A DNA stretch of 64,000 nt. Origin: Hahella ganghwensis DSM 17046. Lineage in GTDB: Bacteria > Pseudomonadota > Gammaproteobacteria > Pseudomonadales > Oleiphilaceae. Within the stretch, counting starts at the first letter, position 1. The number at the start of each line of letters is the position of its first letter. The position numbers were made by a program, and so were the translations under genes. The DNA lies in contig NZ_AQXX01000126.1 of NCBI RefSeq assembly GCF_000376785.1, positions 47,155 through 111,154 of the forward strand. Reading direction: 5' to 3'. This document shows positions 58,743 to 64,000 of the stretch, piece by piece. Below the pieces are notes generated by a model. The model made no database searches and was not told where the DNA came from. It saw only the letters and a list, made by a program, of their open reading frames with translations.

Positions 58743-58809
58743 TTATTTATAGCTCTTATTTATAGCTGCCTTACCGATTCTTTTATTAACGACAGTCTTA
58801 TTTATGGCT
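58743..58809 (+). repeat. Short direct repeats upstream of the quinone oxidoreductase gene
   Basis: TTATTTATAGCT occurs at 58743-58754 and 58756-58767, and with one change (TTATTTATGGCT) at 58798-58809. They are in the leftward promoter region and could be operator copies or slipped duplication. The remaining bases up to 58883 show nothing. Confidence 0.55.
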
Positions 58810-58883
58810 ACCTCTAAAGCTCAAAAGAACCAGGAATCCCATTGAGGACCAGTCGCTATAGAATAAAAAGATGGAGATCAGAC

Positions 58884-58923
58884 AAAAAAAGGGCCCGGTC
58901 TGCCACTTGGCAATTCAGGCCCT
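58884..58923 (-). terminator. Rho-independent terminator for the 43-residue protein gene
   Basis: On the minus strand AGGGCC pairs with GGCCCT, with an inner TGCC/GGCA hairpin between them, and a T7 run follows. It ends leftward transcription about 67 bases after the small gene's stop. Confidence 0.8.
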
Positions 58924-58989
58924 AATCGGGGAGGGTATAGAAAGGAAAAATGAGAGAAAATCAGGGGTGGCTGTACTGCTCACCACACC

Positions 58990-59121
58990 CTAGAGTGCAC
59001 TTTCAACGAGAAACACCAGGTGCTGAGCGCCTATAAAAGTCAACATCGCCGCTATCGCCAATAACGTCTGAGGTTTAAGCGGCTTCACTTTCATGTCTGT
59101 CATCAGTTTCGTGTCAGCCAT
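58990..59121 (-). CDS. Small membrane protein, 43 residues
   Basis: ATG at 59121 with AGGAG 8 bases upstream encodes a basic N-terminus (MADTKLMTDMKVKPLKPQ) and one hydrophobic stretch (TLLAIAAMLTFIGAQHLVFL), ending VESAL. It is followed by a convincing terminator on the same strand, which strengthens the case that it is expressed. It is divergent from the frame-broken gene at 59431, and the two share the promoter region with the 53-bp repeat. I do not recognise the family. Confidence 0.65.
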   Translation of the reverse strand: MADTKLMTDMKVKPLKPQTLLAIAAMLTFIGAQHLVFLVESAL

Positions 59122-59183
59122 CACTATCGCTCCTGTTGAATGTTTACTCGTTTTTCATGCTCTCATCCCAGGATGCGCTTTTT

Positions 59184-59236
59184 TTGACCAGACTCCGTCA
59201 ATGCCATGGGAAAAAATGGCAAATGATGGCAAGGGC
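59184..59236 (+). promoter_or_regulatory. 53-bp repeat, copy A
   Basis: This segment matches 60295-60347 at 44 of 53 positions. The conserved core contains CCGTCAA and GGGAAAAAATGGCAAAT, and within it ATGGCAA is repeated with a 10-base period, as in OmpR-family binding sites. Copy A lies 195 bp before the ATG at 59431. Confidence 0.75.
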
Positions 59237-59272
59237 AAAAAGCGCCAGCTGGGATAAAAGTCACTGAGATTC

Positions 59273-59316
59273 GCTGGGCTGGGCTGGGCTGGGCTGGGCT
59301 GGGCTGGGCTGGGCTG
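59273..59316 (+). repeat. Pentanucleotide tract (GGGCT)8
   Basis: Eight perfect GGGCT units (59276-59315), with GCT before and G after. Such tracts change length by slipped-strand mispairing. Because it lies 115 bp upstream of the start at 59431 and not in a reading frame, length change would act on promoter spacing, if at all. Confidence 0.95.
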
Positions 59317-59430
59317 AAAAGTATGAGGGCTTAAAGAAGCGAAACACGCTTTCGCTAATGGATAAGAGGATTTATCGCTGTACTTGCTCTTTTTTTGAAT
59401 TTAGAGATACAGTTTAAAAGGACTATCAAT

Positions 59431-60133
59431 ATGACAGTGTCGATAAACAACGGCAACAATAACGATCACTCGGTCGGACTGGTGGCAGTATCAAGTTGGC
59501 AGGGATGGTTTCAGCATTCCCCCCAGAAGGATGAACGTACAACAAGAGGGCGTCGGAGCCTGGAACCTGTACCGCCTGTATTCAACCTTTACCTGGAGTT
59601 CGCCCAAAGGCTGCCTTGGATATTTCAAGAATGGCCATACAGCACTGGTGGCCAGACAAGGCGGCAGAATTACGCATCTGGTAGGATTCAATCCCAACTC
59701 CTATCTACTTGCGGGCCTGCTACAAACCATCAGAGGCAACAATATTACAGTCCAGGGCATGTGGTACGACGACTCTGCAATGGTTCATGGTCCAACAGCT
59801 ATCAGCTACGAAATCAATGTCAGTCAGAATCAGGCAGCCACTTTTGCCAATTTCATCAACACCCTGGTTGGAAGATCGGATCTCGGTCCACATTCGCCCG
59901 GCAATACATCCTATTTTTACAGTTTCAGACCTGCACAAACAGAAGCCAATGCAGGTGGCCTGGTAGGTAACTGCGGCAATATGGCACTCGTCATACTCTG
60001 CCAGTTTCTGTATGAGTGGGGCAAAGGCGATTACGTCGACATGTTCCGCAACTGGGTCAATCGAAATCAAAACACCCGAAACTATGGACAAGGCCCTTTG
60101 ATGGGCAGTATCAGCAATGCCTTTTCCAACTAA
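59431..60133 (+). CDS. Frame-interrupted gene, possible permuted papain-like enzyme
   Basis: From ATG 59431 (AAAAGGA 9 bases upstream) the frame gives MTVSINNGNNNDHSVGLVAV and runs into six C residues at 59519-59524. The likely continuation is in the next frame (GVGAWNLYRLYSTFTW to the stop at 60133). Removing one C would join them into a 233-residue protein. As read, the first frame goes on to an unrelated stop at 59970. The second part has GHTALVARQ and later VGNCGNMALVI: a His before a Cys, the order seen in permuted papain-type (NlpC/P60-like) enzymes. That assignment is tentative. An internal ATG at 59531 has a ribosome site that is too close. Confidence 0.6.
59519..59524 (+). repeat. 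Homopolymer C6 at the frame break
   Basis: Six consecutive C residues (CAT TCC CCC CAG in the first frame). With five, the N-terminal part from 59431 reads on into the long C-terminal frame. It could be a phase-variable slip site or a sequencing error. Confidence 0.8.
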
Positions 60134-60294
60134 ACCAGCCTTGTAATCAACACGGCACAGGGATGTGCCCGCACTGCCGCCGATATTTGGCGAATTCGGG
60201 CAAATGAAGAAGTTCATCCTGAGATGATTATGACGACCCTAACCGAACTCAATACAACCCTCCCCCAATACTGTTACTCAGCACAGCACATTTC

Positions 60295-60347
60295 TTGACA
60301 ACATTCCGTCAAAGCAACGGGAAAAAATGGCAAATTATGGCAATAGC
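60295..60347 (+). promoter_or_regulatory. 53-bp repeat, copy B, upstream of pdsR
   Basis: The second copy of the 53-bp element lies 78 bp before the pdsR ATG. It holds CCGTCAA and two ATGGCAA units 10 bases apart. Its position suggests that PdsR controls itself and the gene behind copy A (inference). Confidence 0.75.
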
Positions 60348-60424
60348 CCCGAGTTGCCTTGAGGCATTCCGGGGGCCATGATCTAATACGCCCAGATCAG
60401 TTTGAGCCGCATAATGAGGAAGCC

Positions 60425-61123
60425 ATGTCGAGACGTATAGCCCTGGTTGAGGATGAACCGCTGATTCGCAGCAATTACACCGAAGCCCTGAAAAAACACG
60501 GCTTTCAGGTAGAAGCATTTGCGGATCGTCAATCTGCCCTGGAACGCTTTAACGTCCAGTTGCCGGACCTGGTCATTATTGACGTGGGATTGGGATCCGA
60601 AATCGAAGGTGGATTTGAGCTCTGCCGGGAAGTCAGGGCCAAATCTGCCGAAGTCCCAATTATCTTTTTGACTGCCCGCGACAGTGAGCTGGATCAGATC
60701 TCCGGCCTGCGCCTTGGCGCTGATGATTATCTGACCAAAGACATCAGTCTCCCCTACCTGATCACCCGCATTGTCGCTCTGTTCCGACGCCTGGATGTCA
60801 TGCAGGCACAGCAGAATCGGCCAGATGAACTCATCAGGCGAGGCAAACTGACCCTGAACCTGGATCGGATGCATGCTAACTGGGACCAGAATCCACTGAA
60901 CCTTACCGTGACAGAGTTCTGGATCGTCCACGCCCTGGCCCGACACCCCGGTCATGTCAAAAATCGCGACCAATTGATGGATGCAGCCAATACGGTGCTG
61001 GACAACAGTACCGTCACCTCTCACATCAAGCGCATCCGAAAGAAATTTCAGGCTTTGGATCCAGAATTTGACTGCATCCAAACCGCTTATGGCATGGGTT
61101 ACCGCTGGCACCTGGTTGAGTAG
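60425..61123 (+). CDS. pdsR: PdsR-type response regulator
   Basis: A 232-residue OmpR-family protein with a receiver (phospho-site Asp53 in IIDVGLG, Lys in LTKDISLP) and winged-helix output. From memory it closely resembles PdsR of the proteobacterial dedicated sortase system, for example in GSEIEGGFELCREVRA and VTEFWIVHALARHPGHVK. In that system the regulator pair sits beside a sortase and its target. Neither is in this window. ATG 60425 has GAGGAAG upstream. The kinase gene starts 5 bp after its stop. Confidence 0.85.
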   Translation: MSRRIALVEDEPLIRSNYTEALKKHGFQVEAFADRQSALERFNVQLPDLVIIDVGLGSEIEGGFELCREVRAKSAEVPIIFLTARDSELDQISGLRLGADDYLTKDISLPYLITRIVALFRRLDVMQAQQNRPDELIRRGKLTLNLDRMHANWDQNPLNLTVTEFWIVHALARHPGHVKNRDQLMDAANTVLDNSTVTSHIKRIRKKFQALDPEFDCIQTAYGMGYRWHLVE

Positions 61124-61128
61124 CTCCG

Positions 61129-63129
61129 GTGACCTTGCGTAAACAACTGATCATTATCGGGGTACTGCTGTTTACCCTCCCTCTGGCAGTCATCCGTTTT
61201 GCCATGCAGTTGGAAGAAACGCTGCGGGAATCCCAGAAAACTGCCCACCTTGAACTCACTGAGTACATTGCCGACGTACTCCAGCCGGTGTGGGAAACTG
61301 ATGTCCCTACCTCCGAGGAAGCGCTGTTACTCGAATCCATCGACCGCCCCATTATTCTCGACGGATACAGCGAAGACTGGGTGCATATTCCCGGGCACAG
61401 CACATCCGACGCTGCATCTCAGACTGACACACCTGCAACCCAGTTTAAACTGGCCAGTCGGGGACAAAGGCTCTATTTGTTGCTGGAGCTTCCGGATAGA
61501 TCCATCCACTACCGGCAACCAGGAGCTGCAGGTCAGCTCTATGATCAAATCAGGCTGACTCTACACTTTCCCGACGGAACCATGCTCGAACATATGATTT
61601 TTGCCGAAGGCCCCGGACAGATTCGCGCCGACAACAACTTGAATTTGGGCCTTCTATTTGGCGTATGGCAGGAAACCCACAACGGCAGCCTGCTGGAGCT
61701 AAGCCTTCCCCTGCCATCCGGCGCGCGTGCGTTGTCAGTGGAATGGGAAGATATTGACCAGTCCAGCAGGCAGGTGTTTTCGCGGACGATCCGACCGGTA
61801 ATCGGCACTCAGGCTTCACCCAGGAAGCTGGTTTACATCTCCGATCAATTGATCACTCTCACAGAATCCCTGACACCGGATGACTCCCGTCTTCGTCTGT
61901 TGACGGCAGATCAAAAGCTGATGCTGGAAGTTGATCGCGACCTGAACCGGGATCTGCCTCACAGCAGTGAGCTGTGGAAGAGTCTGGTACGCCGGGTTCT
62001 CCAATTTCTGGTGGACTCGACCGGCGACCAAATCAGTTCGAGCTATCCGTCCTCCTCAATTAGCGCCGACTCTTCCGAAGCCATTCCAGTTTCGTATTGG
62101 GAGAATCCCGGGCAGACGGATCTCGCCAGCATCAAAACGCTTTACCCTCTGAAAACCGTCAGCGGAGAACTGACTGGCTGGCTCAGCCTTGAAAAGCGTA
62201 CTCCACGCGTCGCGGCTGTAGCCAACGAAGCCCTGTTCAGTATTATCAGCGGCGTATTTACCCTGATCACCCTGGTGGTTACCGGCCTGCTGGGTTATGC
62301 CAGCTGGCTTTCCTGGCGCATCAGAACCCTCAAGGAAGACATTGTTCAAAGCCTCAATCCAGAGCATCGTTTCCAACACGATTTACGCCCATCGCGTCTG
62401 ACAGATGAACTGGGAGACCTTTCCAGAAGTTTTGGTCTGATGCTGTCCAAACTGAAAGGCTACTCCGATTACATGGAGACCTTTGCCAGCAAACTGACCC
62501 ATGAATGCAGAACGCCTTTGGCCATCGTCACGTCTTCCCTGCAGTTGGCAGAGCAGGCTGACTCAGATGAAGAGCGGCGCGAATATCTGAACCGGGCCAA
62601 CACTGGCGCTCGTCGTATCAGCAAGCTGCTGACCGCCATGCGTCAAGCCTCACAGCTGGAAGCCATTATCCAAACCCAGGAAAAACAGACATTTGATGCC
62701 GGTGAAATGCTAAACGATCTCTACCGAGGGTATTCTGAAGTTGTGGCCCCCTGTCGCCTGGAGTCTGATTTTCCCGTCCATACGGTAATGCTTAACGCAA
62801 GCCCTGACCTGCTGGCCCAGGCTATTGATAAACTGATTGAAAATGCCCGGGATTTCACTCCCGATGGCGGCACCATAACTCTGGGGCTCCATCGGGAGAC
62901 CAAAGGCTGGTTGCTGTATATCGAAAATGAAGGCCCCCAGATACCTGAAGACAAAATTCAAAGCCTCTTTGAGCCGTTCATCAGCGAACGCCAGTCCGGC
63001 GACGAAGAGCTGCATCTGGGGCTTGGGCTGGTGATTGTAAAATTGGTTGCGGAATACCATGGAGGCACAGCGATCGCGAGCAATCAGGCAAATGGCGTAC
63101 GCTTCGGCATCAGACTACCGGATTGCTAA
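61129..63129 (+). CDS. pdsS: PdsS-type sensor histidine kinase
   Basis: A 666-residue membrane kinase. Two spans (about 8-26 and 371-395) enclose a large periplasmic domain with LDGYSEDWVHIP, a carbohydrate-binding-like (CBM9-type) beginning. HAMP-type linker, HisKA with His458 (KLTHECRTPLAIV) and HATPase (IDKLIENARDFTP; ENEGPQIPED; HLGLGLVIV) follow. Partner of PdsR, with a 5-bp gap. The start is GTG at 61129 without a strong ribosome site, so translational coupling is likely. The domain layout matches the dedicated-sortase kinase family. Confidence 0.85.
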   Translation: MTLRKQLIIIGVLLFTLPLAVIRFAMQLEETLRESQKTAHLELTEYIADVLQPVWETDVPTSEEALLLESIDRPIILDGYSEDWVHIPGHSTSDAASQTDTPATQFKLASRGQRLYLLLELPDRSIHYRQPGAAGQLYDQIRLTLHFPDGTMLEHMIFAEGPGQIRADNNLNLGLLFGVWQETHNGSLLELSLPLPSGARALSVEWEDIDQSSRQVFSRTIRPVIGTQASPRKLVYISDQLITLTESLTPDDSRLRLLTADQKLMLEVDRDLNRDLPHSSELWKSLVRRVLQFLVDSTGDQISSSYPSSSISADSSEAIPVSYWENPGQTDLASIKTLYPLKTVSGELTGWLSLEKRTPRVAAVANEALFSIISGVFTLITLVVTGLLGYASWLSWRIRTLKEDIVQSLNPEHRFQHDLRPSRLTDELGDLSRSFGLMLSKLKGYSDYMETFASKLTHECRTPLAIVTSSLQLAEQADSDEERREYLNRANTGARRISKLLTAMRQASQLEAIIQTQEKQTFDAGEMLNDLYRGYSEVVAPCRLESDFPVHTVMLNASPDLLAQAIDKLIENARDFTPDGGTITLGLHRETKGWLLYIENEGPQIPEDKIQSLFEPFISERQSGDEELHLGLGLVIVKLVAEYHGGTAIASNQANGVRFGIRLPDC

Positions 63130-63351
63130 TCCGGCCTCTCAACATTCACATAGAGTTTACGATTAATTTTTTTCTAATATTTTCAAAAACTTAAAAATAT
63201 AGAAATATCAAAATGTCGAAAATTGGACGGACATGTCCATATAGCGTCCACGCAGGTCACCAAAGTGGGCATCAAGTCAGATTTCGGAACTGAAACCGAT
63301 ATGGCTGGATTGGGTGAGTGTTGCGATTATTGGTTGAATCCACCCTTGAGA
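63130..63351. other. AT-rich intergenic region between pdsS and the attC site
   Basis: The first 90 bases are strongly AT-rich with T and A runs. A GGACATGTCC palindrome lies near 63229. No gene was recognised. This could be chromosomal flank at the distal end of an integron array. Confidence 0.4.
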
Positions 63352-63462
63352 GATTAACGCCTAATATATGGGACATAAATCGAGACTGCATTTTGCGCAA
63401 GAATTTTAATGCGCACAAAATGCAGCGGAGCGTTTGGGTTCCCATGGTTTTGCTTGTTATAC
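63352..63462 (-). other. Probable integron attC recombination site
   Basis: Read on the minus strand, the 111-bp site begins GTATAAC-AA-GC and ends GC-GTTAATC, which gives the outer R boxes (6 of 7 each to RYYYAAC and GTTRRRY) and the two unpaired A residues of attC sites. Between them lie the pairs ATGGGA/TCCCAT and CTGCATTTTG/AAAATGCAG with GCGC/GCGC inside, forming a long imperfect hairpin. The stop codon (63457-63459) of the minus-strand frame next to it lies within the first box, as is common in gene cassettes. Confidence 0.75.
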
Positions 63463-63749
63463 ACCATTTTTTGTAGCCACCTCAAAACGCTCACGATAAC
63501 CCCACGATCTAGAAACGCCTACTGCACCGGCTAAAGCGAAAACAGATATACATAAAGCCATGTATGAAGCATGATGCTCACTGACCAAAAACAGTAGGAT
63601 TGATCTTATGACCAAAAACAAGGCTTGGCCGATAGAACCAAGCCAAATAAAAAACAGCAAATAATCGAATACTTTTTGGTTAATGAAACCACTTAAACCA
63701 ACAAGAAGTTTTAGAAGAATCGGTATTACTTTTAACGCGATAAAGCTAA
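63457..63749 (-). pseudogene. Cassette gene for a small membrane protein, 5' end cut by IS element
   Basis: The minus-strand frame is open from the IS boundary to 63457 and encodes two or three hydrophobic segments (LLKLLVGLSGF; FFIWLGSIGQALFLVIRSIL; SYMALCISVFALAGAVGV) with a polar end (RFEVATKNGV). No ATG is found in the remaining part. A TTG at 63660 would give 67 residues. Its stop lies within the attC site, so it is the coding part of a gene cassette. The start was probably lost to the IS insertion. Function unknown. Confidence 0.6.
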
Positions 63750-64000
63750 GGAGGCTCTGAATAACTCCCCAAATCAGTCATAATACGGCCAACTTCACTC
63801 ATCAGGAATACTATCCATGGATCAGATGACTTTCTCCGAAGCTGAATACCAGAATAAGAAGCGTAAGACCCGCCGGGAAATCTTTCTGGAGCGAATGGAT
63901 AAGCTGATCCCATGGAAACGCATGGAAAAGAAGATCGCCCGCTATTACCCCAAGGGCGAGAACGGCCGCCCTCCGTATCCGTTATCCACCATGCTTCGTG
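63750..64000 (+). mobile_element. IS5-family insertion sequence, left end (continues beyond window)
   Basis: The left end is placed at GGAGGCTCTGAATAA (63750 on) by analogy with IS5-group ends. The four bases before it, CTAA (63746-63749), fit the YTAR target of this family. The transposase reading frame starts 67 bases inside. The right end is not in the window, so target duplication cannot be checked. Confidence 0.75.
63817..64000 (+). CDS. IS5-family transposase, N-terminal part
   Basis: The 61 residues seen (MDQMTFSEAEYQNKKRKTRR and onward, with FLERMDKLIPW and YYPKGENGRPPYPLSTMLR) match the start of IS5/InsH-type DDE transposases. The frame is open to the window edge. AGGA lies 10 bases before the ATG. 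The catalytic part is outside. Confidence 0.92.
   Translation, partial: MDQMTFSEAEYQNKKRKTRREIFLERMDKLIPWKRMEKKIARYYPKGENGRPPYPLSTMLR

Larger units (their letters stand above)
59122..59430. other. Divergent regulatory region with repeat A and GGGCT tract
   Basis: These 309 bp separate the 43-residue gene (leftward) from the frame-broken gene (rightward). They hold repeat A (59184-59236), the pentamer tract (59273-59316) and AAAAGGA before the ATG at 59431. Promoter boxes could not be fixed. Confidence 0.6.

Noticed and set aside
59276..59315. The GGGCT tract as part of a coding region
   Set aside because: All three frames through it end shortly after, or lack a start that joins the gene at 59431.
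60383..61111. 242-codon frame on the minus strand
   Set aside because: Antisense to pdsR, a clear shadow.

Overview
The window is typical gammaproteobacterial chromosome of moderate GC content. It is dense in two-component and chemosensory genes, periplasmic binding proteins and transporters. The type VI secretion genes, the TRAP/sigma-54 cassette, LapG-like protease, PilZ protein, MATE pump and the PdsR/PdsS pair (a two-component type named from marine proteobacteria) suggest a free-living or host-associated marine or aquatic gammaproteobacterium. I cannot name the genus. No rRNA, tRNA or CRISPR array was seen.

Positions 1-14493 hold part of a type VI secretion (T6SS) locus read leftwards: tagH/fha, tssJ, tssK, tssL, tssM, tagF, pppA, an 82-residue membrane protein, a LysM/TPR lipoprotein and a PpkA-type kinase cut by the window edge. 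A free-standing hcp with its own terminator faces the other way. Kinase, FHA protein, phosphatase and TagF together form the known threonine-phosphorylation switch. The sheath, baseplate, ClpV and VgrG genes are not here. TssL lacks a peptidoglycan-binding domain, so the LysM lipoprotein may anchor the machine to the wall (inference).

Positions 15086-35816 hold mostly sensing genes: a receiver-TPR protein with a sensorless kinase, a MalT-type LuxR regulator, four binding proteins without transporters (one frame-broken), a FIST/hybrid-kinase pair whose kinase carries a 15-bp minisatellite, a cNMP-binding/rhodanese-like protein, a frame-broken glutaredoxin and a zinc-ribbon/rhomboid fusion.

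Positions 36056-58726 hold a MATE pump divergent from a LysR regulator with an operator between them, dinB, a PfkB kinase, a PilZ protein, and a complete 2-oxoacid-type TRAP transporter with a CoA-transferase. The TRAP operon is preceded by a sigma-54 activator gene, a sigma-54 promoter and two matching upstream palindromes. A LapG-like protease, a QseBC-like pair, a chemoreceptor and a quinone oxidoreductase follow.

Positions 58884-64000 are the most unusual part. A 43-residue membrane protein, a (GGGCT)8 tract and a gene whose frame breaks in a run of six C residues lie beside an orphan PdsR/PdsS pair. A 53-bp sequence is repeated upstream of both the broken gene and the regulator. At the right edge there is a probable integron attC site at the end of a small membrane-protein cassette, which an IS5-type element seems to have interrupted.

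The evident frame breaks (about 23858, 24138, 32594 and 59519) all fall in runs of C or G, so sequencing or assembly error must be excluded before calling any of them biological.
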